From the NCBI GenBank assembly GCA_013400975.1, contig WBMZ01011871.1:1-64000 (forward strand): a DNA stretch of 64,000 nucleotides, written 5' to 3'. Made by a program: the position numbers and the translations under genes. Positions 10,801-25,345 of the stretch are shown here, piece after piece (positions within the stretch are counted from its first letter, which is position 1; the number at the start of each line of letters is the position of its first letter). This DNA comes from Atrichornis clamosus (Eukaryota > Chordata > Aves > Passeriformes > Menuridae). Under the pieces are notes generated by a model. The model was given only the letters and a program-made list of their open reading frames with translations. It searched no databases and was not told where the DNA came from.

Positions 10801-13800
10801 TGAATAGATGGAAAGACTTACTGAGCAGCAGGAAACAGATAAAACCCACAAGGACAGTGTGGTTGTGTAAGCCCCATTTTTTTAGGTAGTCTGACAGTAA
10901 ACAGAAGATCACAGTACAAAGGGGGAAATCCCAGTACATTGGTTGGTATTTATCATGGTTATTTTTACCAAGGCACTTCTTTTTTTTCCTCAATAATATT
11001 TAATAATGAAGTGTTGCTATCAGTAGCAGTTAAGGATTTTGTGAAACATAAAAGAGGATATGTAGCTAAATTCACACTAAATTCATGTTCTGGCCACCTG
11101 GGTTCTGAACAGCTTCCTGGCTGAGATGGTGGTATTGTGTTACCAAGTGCTCTAAAACCATTATGTTATTTTGCCTTTCCACAAATGAAGTACACTGTTG
11201 AGTTTAGGTATTTCAGTTTTGTAGCTGTGCATGTTATGGAAACCTCTGCATCTTAGGAGACCAATCCACTTGAGATCTTGCCTTTTGTCATTGTGTAGCA
11301 GTGTCCAAAAGCCCAGACTGTGGATCAGAGCCCAGCTGTGTGTTGTGTTACATACGTTTACAGTAGAAAGGCAGGTAGTTGTCTGCTTTGCACAACTTAG
11401 ACTCTCTTACACAGCTCCAGCAAACTGCTGCAGCAAAGGTGTGGCAGTGTTTGTTATCAGAACCTCCTTGTGTAATGAATTTTTCTAGCTAAGAAAGGAC
11501 ACCATCATTGTAATGGCACTTTGATGTAGGGGTCCCAGTGATGGCAGGAGTAAGGTGGAGTCCAAAACCAACTGAATTTATAGGTGTTATTTATTCCCTA
11601 ACCTACAGATATATGTTTCTAATTCAAAATATCAATGGTTACTTAATCTATATGTATTGTCCAAATCAGGAGAAAAGAATCCATTTTTCTGTCTTGAGCG
11701 AGCAGTAGTCTTAGAAAGGCTCGAATGTCTTTATTCATGTCCATTTTAAACTTGCTCCCAAAATATCCTGTGGAGCCAGCGTATGTAGCCCTTAACAATA
11801 AAACCATGAAGATCAATAATTAATTTGTGAAGTTTTCTGGTGTGTCTGGATCACTCAATCTAGGTTTGCCATTTGCTTTGACAAGTGCAAGTGAGGTACT
11901 GCTGTATGTCATGCTATTCAACCCGCATATGAAACTTGTTCATTGTTTAGACTCCTTGACAAATTGATGGAACAACAGTGTAGGATTGATACAATGAACT
12001 TGAAAAAGTGTTAAGTGACAGTTTAATTCCACTGGGTGGTAACAGTTCATAATATTTTCTATTCAGGTTCTACATTGAAGGTACAAAATCGCTGTGATGC
12101 CTGAATGGGTGTAACAGCCGTCATGTCGCTCCTCCTCGTGCCAATACAGGAGGATTTAAGCAGTCAGCACATGTTTGAGATTGCTAGGCTGCTCCTGACA
12201 GCCATTGCCTGCTGAGTGCTGGAGATGATGAGAAGAAAAAGCTAGAGCTCTCACATCAAAGCTACTGTCTTTACTTCTGCAAAGGGAGCACTAAACACCA
12301 TCCTCTGGAATCTGGTCTGTGCTGATGAAAGGACCCTGCTGGAACAGGGCAAGGGTTGAACAGGCACATCGGATGGAAGCTGCAGAAACAGCACTTGGTG
12401 CCTGAAGGTTAGACTTGGCCACAAGGCTGAGGAGTGAGAAGGGGGGCACAAATTGATTACCATCTTGTACCTGTGTGTTAGTGCCTGGTAATTGCCCTGG
12501 GTTACTCAGTGGCCAAATGTTATCCTATAAGTGAAGTATTTTCATAATTTTGGACACCACAAGGACATCACAGTAGCTGCCATATACTATTTCTTCATTA
12601 TTTCCAAAGAGGACAGAAAGGAAAGAGGATGGTTTTAACATCCAGCTGGTTACCCTCTTTTTATACTCTCTGCCATCAAGAAAGATGATAGTTTTGTCAG
12701 CCTCACTTCTCATCCATGATATATCAAGAGTGTTATTTTTCCAGTCTATTTATTAGTAATGCTGCAATACCAGTATGCCTAAGACATGCCTCTCTGGGGC
12801 TAAAATGGCGTGTACAGGAAGACTAATGTCTCCTAATTTATCTTCCTGTGTAAACAAAGAAATCAGAGGCAGGTTAGGAGGAGCAATCTCATCTTTATAG
12901 GTAGAGACTTAAGGTGTGAAATTTGCTCCCTGTCATACAGCAATCTGCAACTGTGGATAGGAAAATTGTCCTGTTACCATGGCCAGTCAGGCAATGCAAA
13001 ACTATCTATTTCACATATTTTTCATCCCAGATGATGTTGGTTACACCTTTGCTGCTTGACTAGAGCACAGGGAGACTTGAGGGGCTCAACTTGCTTCTTT
13101 GTGTGGACCTGCGGTGGTTTCCCTCGCCTCGTGAAAATACCATGTTGTCTTCACATTTGTTGAATTGTTTGTGAAAACTTAAATTCTCCTTCTGCTTTTT
13201 CTCAGGTTTTCTTTTTGCAAGCTGAATCTTAAAATATTTGAAAACCTTTATGACAGTTATGATTTATATTTAGAGGCAGACTGCCTTTCTCAGAACTGCT
13301 GTTTCTAAGCAGTTGTGAACTTATGCATTTATTAACAGTGGCTGATTTGTAAACCCAGGCTTTTAGACATCAAAAGTACATAGCTGAAAGATAGGACATT
13401 TCCCAGCAATTGGGAAATACACTAGTGCCAGTTGTACATCAAAAGCTGGTTTGGAAAGATCTTTATTGACAGGTGATCAGCTTATTGCATTTAACAAATC
13501 TTCGATCACTATTTATTTTGCAGACTATTGCGAAAGAGTACTCAGGGACGGGAAGGTCAAAACCTATCTAAAGCCAGTTGTTCCTTTAACAGTTTCCTGG
13601 AATAATGTGTCGTTAATTTGAACATCGAGTTTCTTCCTAATAGCTTATGCTCGTGACATAACTTCAGATTCTACCTAGCAGGACAGAGTAGCAGGAGACA
13701 GAAAAGTTATCACTTGAGTAAGCAAGATAACACCATAGAAAAATATTTTTTACATGATGACGTGTGAAAGAACAGAATAGTGTTGAAATTGGCCATAAAC

Positions 13801-15456
13801 AATGATTGTGAATGGTCTTGCTTGTTTAAAGAAGGTGGTCTCACATCTACTGAGACATGGAAGATGTTTTACATACATAGACTAAAAGAAACACATTCAG
13901 ACATGCAGTCACTGTTATGTCCCAGACTCACAAACAGACTCCTTGTGTGAGTGTGTATTCTCAGTGACTATGAGTGCAAATATCCACGCTCACATGGACA
14001 TCACTCTTCACATGCAGGGTCCCACAAGTTTGCCCAGACATTTTAGCATGCCTTCGACCTTAAAATTTTTCACTCTCAGTTTTTTGAACTGACCAAGTAG
14101 TGACCCCTGACAAAAAGTGTAGTAGGATTTAACAGTGCTGGCTACCTGCTCTCTTCTGTTTTTGCTGTAACCCTCTAAGTCATATTTTTTCTTCAGACCA
14201 TTGGCAACAGTTGGTCACCTGAACTAGAATCAGACTGGGTAGTTGCTAGAATTAATTCACGATACAAATGTCAGGTTTTAATTGAAAAGGAAGTGAGGAA
14301 AAATGTGTTCTAGGATTTTCGCAGTGCTAAACAAATACTTCTTTAAGTAGGTACAAGGTAGGTATTCTGCCTGTTGGTTGCTTTTTAGATCTTTACTCAT
14401 TGCAAGAACAAATAAAAATTAATTACAATGGAATGTGAGGAAGGTGGTGCACATTAAATTGCAGTTGTCTTGGCCAGCTTTGCATAGTTTATTTGGGTTT
14501 GTGAGTACAGATTGCTCTATTTGCCCATGTTCTGGCAATCACTTCTCATTGGCTGTAATAGTGGAAAATTTCATTTCAGACTTACTCTTCCTTCAGTGAG
14601 ACTGTGGCCAGTGTGGCTGGCAAGAAGAAAGCAGCATCAGTGGAACATGCTGGTCTTTTTGCTGAAGCCCAGACTTTCATAGAATACATGATATATGTCA
14701 CGTGTAAATTCTAATGCTTTGCTGGATTGCTGTTACCTGAAAGTCTTTCTTCGGAAGTCCTTCACAGCTGCTCACAAACACGCTGGCACTCTGTCTGGAA
14801 ATGTACGGGCTTGCCTACTGTGAAGCAAGCTATTTGCTAATGGGCTGTGCACTAGCTACTCTGCACGAATTCCTCACATGAATATGATTATTCCAAAGAA
14901 AGGAGAAAGTAACTGACTATACCTTGAAAGCGTATGGGAGCCAGCATGGTACCTTTGCCTGCACCTCAATGGATTACCAGTGCAAGCAAGCCTTTAGAAT
15001 TGGAAAGGCTTTGCTGCCCCAAAAAAGAAATCAAATCTTCTTTCAATGCAATATGAGTTTCAGCACTTTGTTTTCCTCAGCTTCATTTTAAATGAGACTG
15101 CCCAGATGAGCCCAGGAGATGGGGTTAAAGAATTGATTTTTACTCTACTTGTTTCTACCAGCTAGCAGTACATGAGACACTCTGCAAGTTTGAGCCTGAC
15201 GGCTAGTAAAACCACTGGATGTTGTGCACAAAATGAATTTGGCTCATACTTGTCTTAGAAATACACTGTCAGAGCCACAGGCCTTTGCTTGTTGCAGACT
15301 TTGCCTTGTTTCCTCTGTGGTGCAGTTCCCTCACACTGTGGGTGTAAAAGGAGCAGGATACTTAGGAAAACAAATAGTGCATGATTGCTTGTGACTCACT
15401 AGAGAAAAAAAGCCCAAACAGGTAGAGCTCAGTAACATTTATGTGATATGCAGAAA

Positions 15457-15504
15457 TGAGGTTAAAAAGTTAACATTCCCTGAGGTTAAAAAGTTAAAAT
15501 TCCC
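15457..15504. repeat. 24-bp tandem duplication
   Basis: Two adjacent 24-bp units (15457-15480 and 15481-15504), each beginning TGAGGTTAAAAAGTTAA, differ at one base (C versus A before ATTCCC). This is a simple local duplication in intron 1. Confidence 0.9.
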
Positions 15505-18500
15505 AGTTCTCCCTTCACAGGGCTTTTTGTTAACAGTAAATGCTGCTGTACAGTAATATATAACCACAAGGACACAAAGGACTATATGGGAGGGTGTAAT
15601 TAACACTATAAAAAGATGACCTGAGAATACCAAAACAAGCCAAGTAGATGCGTCCCTAATGAGGCTGCGAGAAAAGTGCTCACATATGGTAAGTGGACTT
15701 TTTTTTGTAATGAAATACCATAAATAGGCTAATGAAACTCCATTTATGAATACACTGACAATACAACTTCCAAGCTGCAGTGTGGAGTGACATGTTTTCC
15801 TGCACTATGAAAATACAAACCTGAAATTCAATTCTCTTAGCAGATGAAGAGCAAAGATTCACCATATTAAAAAGTGGAGAAAGACCACTTTCCTCCCTAT
15901 TTGTTTAATGCTGCTGTATATGGATTTAGGGTAACATGCTGGTAAAATGCAGATTGGGATGTGCAGGTGGACGCTTGAGGTACAGAAAGAGCTCGGCTTG
16001 GTCAGAAATGGATTTAGAGAGCTGAAACTTAGCTATTGGTTCTTCATACAATTAGCCTCAAGGTGCAGGTCTTTCAAACCATTGCTGTTCTGAGATTGCT
16101 CTGCCTGTGCTCTGGGCTGGAGGGTTGTAGGTCAGCTCCAGTCGAGGAGAGTTGTGCTGCTGCATTAGCCCAGTGCTGCAGCTGAGCTACTGTACCTTGT
16201 CTGTCAAATTAGCCGTGTGTGGTGTCATGGTAACCGTTCGGGCCAGCTGAGCAGGGGCAGTGTGTTTCTGCCTGCCTCATGCTGTTGAGCCCTGGGAGTC
16301 AGGGTCGTGGTGCAGCCCTTCTGCAGGCTGACCCCCGAGCACCTTGTCTGCTGGAGCAGGAAGGACGTGCTTGTTGCTGAGCTGAGATCTGGTCTCTGTC
16401 TGGTCTTCAGACAAGAACCTGAACCCAAAGGCCAACCTGCCAACTAAAATCCTGTCTAGACAATTAGATACCATCCTTAGTGCACTTAATACAATACTTT
16501 TAATGTGGATAGTCATATTCTGGTGCAACATAAGAGATTATGAATTAACTTCTCTTACTCTCTTCTTCCTAGTACCTTATTCACAGCTCATCCCAAATAC
16601 GTGCATGCCAAGCTTCTCTTTGCTCTTCATTTGCCTTTTAGGCCTTAGTCATGTGCAGTTTCTCTGAGTTTTGTTTCTCTCCTAGCCTTAGATTTTAAAC
16701 TGAACCATAGTTGGCTTTACTTCGTGTTAGCATGCTTGTTGTCTCCTCTAGGTCAGTGTGAATTTGGTGCTCATGAAGGATGCTAAATGAACAACCCAGA
16801 AGAATAGATTTGAGTTGGCATTTGTTCATGGGTAGGAAGGTCTCAGTGCTGCTTCAGTACAGCCTTTCAGAGAGGCCTCCAAATACACAAACATCTGATT
16901 TGTGTACGTATGAAAAATCTCATCCTGCCTCTTGCAGGGAGTGAATCCAGTCCCAATAGGCAGTTTATCCTTTGGCTTCTTCCAGCTGTGTCTATACAAG
17001 TAATGTTTCACGGTTCGTGGGACTTCTTCCTAGGAACTGAAATCACTCCTTTTCATATATCACAAAACTGCCCTTCATGGTTGCGCGTTTCGGTCACAGC
17101 TGAGTCAGGCTGGACTGAGTCCAAGGATGATCCCAACTCCCTGCCCTGAGGCACCCAGTTCCACTCAATTGCAACTATGTAAAATTAGCTCTGCCTCTCC
17201 CAAAATATAAGAGCCTATGATACTATACTGTGCTGTTGCTCCATCCATCATAGAGGAGTGGCCCATTAGAGAAGCAAGGCTGACAATGTGTGCGACTCAT
17301 GCAGTAGTGAATTACGCGTTGTTAATAACAATAATTACTTCAAGCTGGTAAAAATGGCCTAAGCTAGAAGACACTCCTTCTGAAATCATGGTCAACACCA
17401 CGAAGCAAACCATGTGTCCATCACCATTCATTCTGACGTGTTTTTATGCTCCAGGGAACTAAAGGACCTGTGCAGAAAAGTGACACAGACTTTTCTGGCC
17501 AAAGGACAGACTGAAGCTGTTCTAACTCAACATTGGGGGTGATTGTATGAGTACATGTGTGCCCATATAAAATGGGTGCTTCAACAGGAGAAATAGACCC
17601 TGTTATAATGTGAGCATGAAACCCAGCAACTCTTTTCCAGGAAGTGCAGTGAGACAGAAAATGGACACAAAGAGTATTTATTGTTGCTTTCTCTCAGCCA
17701 GATGACTTTGCAGACAGTGAGATATATTTTCTGCTGGTGTTCACTGACCATCACTCTACTGACTTCAATACATTTCTGTCAGTTTATGTCAGCAGAAATG
17801 TGACCTTCTGCTTGCCTGCAATTTATAAAGACAATCCATCTTTCAGGCAGTTGCAGGGTTTGTGTTTTATGGGGCAACCTCAGCATTAGTGTACACACAC
17901 TTACCTACACTTTGTCAAGACATACACTGTTCATGTTCAAGGCAGCCCAAATATGTTTTTATGAATAAAGATCTCAGACATTACTATGGCAACCTAATAC
18001 TGTCAGTCAGGAGTAAATTATTGGTGGTTTTCAGCATCAGAAAATGCAAAATCCTGTTCCTGATCACTGCGGTGTCATGTGTTTTAATGAGAAAATAGTG
18101 CAAGAGTTTGGTAACAGTGGGATTTCATAGTACGTTATGTAAGCTATAAGATATTTTTTCTTAATATATTTTATCCTAGAGCTTTGTCTTCTACTCTCCA
18201 GCTTTAAGCAGCTCTAACAGTTTATCTAACCATTAACAGACAGATGGATTATGTTTTAAAGGAAACTTCTTCATCTGAGCTTCAAAGTTCCAACGCAAAA
18301 CTCACTTGTTTTAAATTTTTTATAGAAAATGCCTCTTGACATTAAAAAAATTACTATTTTATATTAAAATTTAGGTAGTAGCTATAAAAATCAATATGTA
18401 AGGGAAAAAATGTGTCTGACACCTGCTAGTTTTTGATACAGCTTTTCTATGCAGAAATGTCATGGTTGTAAAAGTATTGCAGAAGATTTTAAGGGGTTTT

Positions 18501-20887
18501 TTGTACATTAATTAATCCACGAACTATTTTTTGACCAATACATATGTAGGGAATGACTATAGTGTTCTAATTTTATAAGAAGATGGAAGCTATATTGATG
18601 AGCTCTGAAATTCTGGTTTTGCACTATTTATTAAGAATTTCCAGAGTGAATTTTACTTGCTCAGATCTGCTCTCCCACAAACAAACTTCAAACATTTTCT
18701 TTTATAAAATTTCCTGGAAATTCTTTTTAGGACTTAATATAACAATCATCATGAAGATAAGAGGGCAATTCATTTGGAATGAAACATGCCAGTGGTGTGA
18801 TTTGAGGACAGAGTATTTTCCATCTTTAATAGCAGGGTCAAGGTGTACTTCTGTGTTCTGGAATGGTCAGGGACAGCAGCTATTCTCCAGAAGGACAGAC
18901 AACTACTTTAAGCTTACAAAACTTGTTGCCACAATGCTTACTTTTTCAAAAGACTAAATAACTGCAGTTGTAGGTCTTTACTGCTATAAAACTATTTATT
19001 GGTGTGATCCTACATATCAGTTGTTCTCAGGTATGTGCAATCCGGGTTTTTTGGTTATTCAGATTATTCTTTATTCTTAGTCTTTGCTCACTCAGGGATT
19101 TGATTGGTGACTCCAGATAAGAGACCTTTCTTTCCCAAATGGTAGCTGAGGTAGGATGCTGTGCGTAGCGGCACCCTTACGTCTTGTGAACAGGGACTTG
19201 TGGCTTTGGGTCAAATTCAGAGCTTGTTGTAGGGCTATGCAGATTAATCAAAGTCTTCTTCCGACCCCAGCTTTTCACTTTGTGATGTCTGGCATACTCA
19301 GACATCACTGTAGGCTGATAATTATTGTTGTGATCTTTATTAGTGCGGAATTTTCCACAGCTCTTCTTGTCCTCTCTTGACACTCCAGCTAGGCTTTGAT
19401 ATGCAAGAGTGAAACCAAAGACAGGTTTTACATGCAGGGTTTGAAATCCAAAGCTGATGGTTTAGGGCAGATACTATAACCTCATCAGCCAAACAGACAA
19501 GAGCTGTATCTGCCTGTCTGTCCATCACAAGCCCTTAATGAGTTCTTTGGAAAAGAGATAAAACCAAAGAATCAGTGTGTAGGATGCCTCACTTTGCTGA
19601 GACACCTGGCAGGTGGCATTGATCATTTCTAGGAAAAAGCAATAAACTGAAGAGTAGGCAATTTTCTTGCCAACTGTTCAAGTCAGATCATGCTTCACTG
19701 CAACTTTCTAGAGGTAAATGTGTGATCCCATTTCGGAGGGAATGGGAGACCTCAGCTGTTCAGCAAAGCTGGGAGCAGATCAGGCCAACCAGCTGACCTC
19801 AAATGAGTGGCAGCACAGCAGGTCTCTTGGAAAAACTTGGAGTTCAAAGCACAGACTCCTGCTCTTTGTCAGGTTTTTGTTAGAAGTTAGTTTTCTGTAC
19901 TAGGCTGATAGAATTAGAGGGAGAAGCAGAGCCAGCCTTTACTGTTGCTGCCATGGGAAAGAGAAATAGTGATATTAATGTTTTAGGTAAGTGGCCTGTA
20001 CTTAGATCTGAGGACATTCTTCTGCTGGGCTCTGAGCTGAGATGTAATGCTGTAGGTTGAGACATATACTTGTACCATGAAGAAGGGAAGGAAATTAATA
20101 TGCTTGATCCTTGTAGATATAGTTAGGAATATTCAGATGGAAAAAAACCAAGGGAAAAATGAGCTTGAATTTACTGAAAAAAAATCCAAATGTATGCATA
20201 TATATTTATGTATTAATGACAAGATTCATTAGATAGCTTTGGACATTCTCAGGGGAAGCAGAGGAAGATAAATTCCTTAACATTTTAATGAGCAGGCTGG
20301 ACAAGTGACTCTTAATATCACAGCACCATCTGAATTGCTCAGGATGTGCCCAGATGACCTAGTTGATATTTGGTTTAGAGTCTATTTGAGAGAAGAAAGG
20401 TCAAAATGCCCTAATGGAAATTAAAAAATATCCAGCCTTCCTTGTTTTCTGCAGTGGGATCATGTTGTCCCAACGGTTTTGAGACCTTCTAGCACACTTG
20501 ACATATTCAGCATGCGTGATAGTGAGGAGAATGCTTGCTTATCTTCAGTTTCTTCCTCACTGCATCATCTGCACCACTGCCCAAAAGCCATCTTTTAGCA
20601 GGAAAGAAAATATTCCTTCCCCGTGTAGGGTGCAGTCCACGGTAGAAAAGGATCTATTTACTAAAGCTAAGGAGTTATCCTGAGATATAATCTACTGAAA
20701 ACCGGATAGCAGTGAGGAAAAAAGGTGGCCTCTGGAGAATGTGTGGGGCCATAACATTAGCAGTGGGGTTGTCCTTAGCGGATATTTCAGCTATTCAGTA
20801 AACCCAGTTAAAATCATGATTCAGGAATATTCAAGGCAACTCCCTCTTGCTTGTGACTAGAAAAGGAAACATTACAAATCAGGTTGC

Positions 20888-20952
20888 AAAAAGCCAAGGA
20901 AAGAAGAAGAAAAAGAAAAACAGGAAAGAAAAAGATAACAGAAAAAAAAAAA
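20888..20952. repeat. Purine-rich low-complexity tract
   Basis: About 65 bases are almost entirely A and G on the plus strand (repeated AAAGAAGAA-type words) and end in an A11 run. The tract is low-complexity intronic sequence. Confidence 0.7.
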
Positions 20953-23302
20953 TTAGTAAACCTTCATGAATATCCGCAAGGTTTGGGGACGATATGTATT
21001 TTTTGCTTGCTCTGTGTTGATTACCACTCAGCCCACAGGGACTGGCTGTAACAGACACATACCGGTTTGGACATAGTCATTGCTTCATGACCGAGTTAAA
21101 TATAGAGAATGACCAGAAACCCCAGAAGGTCTTATTGTAACAAGAGCAATGCTGCTTTTTGCAATTCTCCACCCATCCCTAACACTTGTAGATTTTCCTT
21201 TATCCTGCAGCCAGCTCAGCCATCCCTTGCAAACAGCTGATGGCCACTGGGCTCTCTGAAGGTTAGTATGTGTTAGGCCGTACCCCACTCATCTGATTTC
21301 CCTGCAGAAGTGTTAGGGGGATTGGTCAGGGGAATTAAGAGCCAAAATTCATGCCCCAAGAAAGGCAAAGTGCTACAGCTAGAGTCTCATTTATAAAGTT
21401 TGGTCAAATATTTACAGAGACATTTACTTGCACTTTAAAGGCATTTCACTGCCCAGAGTTCAATAAACATCTCAAACTGAATAGTACATCTAGGTGTCAT
21501 TTCACCAAAAACTGAATTATCCAGTGTTTTCTTGTACTTGTATCTTAGTTCTCTCTGTGAAAAGGAAAGGAAATTACTTAAGCACAGGGCAGAAGAGTTC
21601 AAGCCTGGTTTTGCAATGCCTCCTCTTATAAGCAGTCCCTGTGAGATTACTTGGAAGAATAAAGGCTGCATTCTTTCTCTCTGCAGAGTGCATCAGGAAG
21701 CTGAAGCCAAGGGTTTTTTCTTACTGAAGAAAATCAGACTATGGTCTGAGACATGGTGAAATGAGGAGGTGCCTGCCCGAGCTCCCCCGTTTTCCACATG
21801 GCCATTACTCCAGCACAGATTAGGAAAACATATTTGGTTCTTTACCCAGCTGTAAAGTAATCCAAGGTCTAGGTTGTCACTTCCAGAACAGACGGAGTTG
21901 GATATTTGTCCTCCTCATAACTCTTCAGGGTGTGAAATAGTTTTTCTTGTACCCATATGTCTGCTGTGCATGCGTGTGTATTTCTGCCTCTGGGACCTCC
22001 CCTCACATCTGAGAAACCCCTCCCTATTTTTATTGCATGATGGCCGAGTGACCCTTACATACATGCCACCTGCAATAATCACACCATCATGTTTCCCAGT
22101 ACAAGGGAAGGAGGCACTCAGAATTAGCAGCTACAAGGCTGTGAACACAAAAGTGGTCTGTCTGTGTGTCTGTCCAGCTCTTTCTGTCTCACTGGTTCAG
22201 GCTGTGTAGTTGCCAATCACAGACTCCAGGAGAAAAATTTCAAAGACTGTTGGTGGCTCTGGCACTGTTTTTATTATAGAATAAATTTTAACAATAATAC
22301 ATATCTAAAAATGTGCCATTCTGTGAATTGAAACTTGTTTCTCCCTTAGCTGTTTTTTTTCCAACATCCTATTTAGAGAGGCTAAGATAAAAGTAAGAAA
22401 ACCTGAGCAAGTAAATCTAATTCATGTTTTCCTCTCTCTTTGAGATGCAGTGAGTAATTGCAGACAGAGCTAACAAAATCATGCATTGTAGAGCTGCTGA
22501 AAAGATCATGGTCAAAACCAGAAGACAATTAAATGCATGTAGCTTCCCCACCTCTTCTAGGCTGTACTAGGATTCCAGGGAAGAGTTGCATGCCGTGTGA
22601 TTCTTTCTGTGTCTTCCTTACCCTCTTCTAAAGGTAGATATAAAAGAGGATTAACTGAAAAAGCATTTGGTGTCGTCTTGCTCACCACCAATCTAAGCTA
22701 AGATTTATCAAGAGATCAGCCTAGTCTGTGGTACAGCAAAGATTAGTCAGGCTTTAAAATAAAACTATTTGGAAAAAAAGTTCACTAAAAATAAACTGTC
22801 ATGCTTTTGTACATGAATAGGTACAAGGACTGCAAATAGACACCAGTGCTTAAAACAACATGGAATCACAATCACAGAATGAAGAAACACCTGCCTTGTT
22901 TTGAGATATATTAAATGTGAATGCTAATACCTCTGCACTAGATGGGGTGTGGTATCCTGGGTTTTCGAAGAAATCAGAAATTCAGCATTATTTAAAATGA
23001 CCCAAGTAGCATCATGTTATTAAAGAAGCATGCATACAGACCTGTCAGTTGGAATCTTCCCACTAACAAACATCACTGAAATTCTTGGTGCTTAAAAATG
23101 CCTTGTTATTTGAAAAGTGACAGGGTGCTTTAGTTCCCAAACAACCCTGACACCACTGTTAGAGACTTAGCACATCAAACGTAGTTCACAGAGAGCAGCG
23201 TGACTCTTCTTCCCAGCACAAACTGTAAAACCCATTCACTGGCTGAGGCAGACTGATAATTAGTAAGAGATTAAATGCAATCAAGCAACCAAAGCCCTTT
23301 GA

Positions 23303-23605
23303 TCACAGAAGTGTAGAGTGGTTTGGGTTGGAAGGGACCTTAAAGATCATGTAGTTCCAATCCCCCTGACAGGGGCAGGGAAGTCACTCACTTATCAGGT
23401 TGCTCAAGGCCCCATCCAACCTGACCTTGAACACTTCCAGGGATGGGACATCCACAACTTCTCTGAGCAACTTATGTCAGTGCCTCATCAACCTCACAGT
23501 AAGGAGTTTCTTCCTAACATCTAATCTAAATCTATCCTAGTTTAAAACCATTCCCCCTTGTCCTATCACTCTCTGCCTGTGTATAAAGTCACTCCATCTC
23601 TGACT
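23303..23605 (-). mobile_element. CR1 LINE 3' fragment (antisense)
   Basis: Reading the plus strand, GGTTTGGGTTGGAAGGGACC, then TTAAAGATCATGTAGTTCCA and later CAAGGCCCCATCCAACCTG give the reverse complement of the conserved bird CR1 3' end and 3' UTR. The element's 3' end lies at about 23303 and its 5' side, truncated, fades near 23605. Weak similarity may continue to about 23700. It is a typical 5'-truncated, non-coding copy in antisense orientation to SLC1A2. Confidence 0.85.
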
Positions 23606-24653
23606 GGTTTTTGTTCAAACTAGAGGGTCAGTGAAGGACATCCCCAGCCTCTGCAGTTTACTTCTGCTGAGTAGAAGAGCTTTCATGACACCTAACCTTG
23701 GCCTCCTCACTAAACATCAAGTTTTTTTCCTTCAATCTATTAACCACAGATAAAAACAGTTTCTGTCCCATAGAGCAGCCTATTTCATAATGGAATGCTT
23801 TTCTGATCCTCACTTGGTGTTATATCTTAATTTAAACACCTGACTTTTAATGGGAAGATCTATGTTTGCTTTATTAAAGCTACAAGCCATGTGGTACAAC
23901 CACAGAATAAAATTGATTTTTGTTCCGATCATAATGAAGCTATTAGTCACTTGTGTTTATAATATGGTATTTTCATGAGGGTTTGCTATATTCAGCATAA
24001 CCTCTTTCCATTTCACCAGCAGGGAAGTTTTGGAGCCTCTCTTGTGGGACATTTCAAAAAGAGCACTTGTTTGGTGAGAATTCTACCTTTTTACATCTCT
24101 TCAGAGAGTCTACTTTAACTCCCAGATTGCAACTGGAAGTTATTTTGCCACTTACTGAAAGATGTCAAAATGTATTTAGTGACTGGCTTCATTGAGCTCT
24201 ATTACAGTGTTTATGTGTCTGGCACTTTGGACCGAATGAGGTGACGGTCGGTACTCTGGACTTCACTGTATGCTTTCAAAATCACTGACTGGCCTTTTGA
24301 TAGAGAAAAATGAAAAGTGGAGAACTTTACAAAGAGGAATCAATCGCTCTGTTCAGTGGGTAATGAAGTGTTCTGCATGCTCACCTTAGGGACCTGTGTT
24401 GTCATTAGGACAGTAATGCCAGTGATGTTGTTTTCTTTATAGAAAAATCTTACTTTATTTGTCTTTCTACATTATAGTAATATGGCTGCATTTTGAGAAC
24501 AGTCTTGAGTTGAAACCTGATGATTTTCTTTGTGAATGATAGTGACACTGTTAATAAGCTTTTGCAAGTTTAGGTGGCATTTCCACCTTTTTAAGAATGT
24601 TTCATTTTTGTTATTCTGCTTAGCCACAAATGGGATTTGCTAAGTCTATCATC

Positions 24654-24693
24654 GTTACCTAGAACTGATGCCTGTGTCAAGTGCACAGGAGCA
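24654..24693. repeat. Dispersed 40-bp repeat, copy 1
   Basis: Starting GTTACCTAGAACTGATGCCT, this segment recurs about 650 bp downstream at 25306-25345 in the same orientation with three mismatches. The flanks are unrelated. Confidence 0.85.
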
Positions 24694-25305
24694 CTTGGCC
24701 TAACTCTGGTCTAAGAGTGCTTTAATTTCCATTTAATATGCATTGTTACAATCCCGAGAGTGAATCCAATGAGCTGATGGTCCATGTTCCCACTTCAGCT
24801 CTCATTTGACTCTGGTGCCAGCCTAAGGAGAATTGGACTTAGCAAAATCAGACTTCTCCAAGACTGGTTTATTAAACCTGAGGGTCAGGTAATTTCTGTA
24901 CTTTTGCTTAGGATAATATTTTTAAACGTCATTGCATGAGAAAAATTTAGATGTCTGTTCTATGGAAAATGCCTCTGTATTATTATCATTGTAACAGTCG
25001 CTGCAGATCATCTTGCAGATTCATGTTTGGGTGGCTGGGATCAAGCAGCTTGAAACAGAAAATGCTGGATGGGTTATGAAATAAAGTTACTAAGAAGTAC
25101 ATCAAGGTTTGCACTAGCTTCTCAGAATTGTGTCTAGGACTCTGCTTTGGAAGAGAGCACCTGGAGTAGGCCACATCTACACAATTATGCAAAGCAACGG
25201 TGTATTGACCCTCGCACACTTGCTTTACCTGGCATGACTTTCCCATGTTGATGATATTTGAGATATAAGGAAAGTGAATCCTAATATTAACTTTGTAAAA
25301 TGAAT

Positions 25306-25345
25306 GTTACCTAGAACTGATGCCTATGTCAAGTGCATGGGAGCA
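25306..25345. repeat. Dispersed 40-bp repeat, copy 2
   Basis: Second copy of the unit at 24654-24693, differing by three substitutions. Its origin is unknown; it may be a short transposition remnant or a local segmental duplication. Confidence 0.85.

Larger units (their letters stand above)
7813..23302 (+). other. SLC1A2: SLC1A2 intron 1 segment: no supported gene
   Basis: About 15.5 kb of intron. Visible structure is limited to a 24-bp tandem duplication (15457-15504), a small inverted repeat at 17771-17800, a TAAT-rich candidate conserved block near 17270-17350, and a purine-rich tract at 20888-20952. A stretch at 10241-10640 is open on both strands but is not recognisable as coding. No tRNA, processed pseudogene or exon-like block flanked by splice sites was identified. 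Confidence 0.7.

Noticed and set aside
22861..22890. CR1 tail-like words AATCACAATCACAGAATG
   Set aside because: Only octamer-like words are present, with no adjacent CR1 3' UTR; too short to call.
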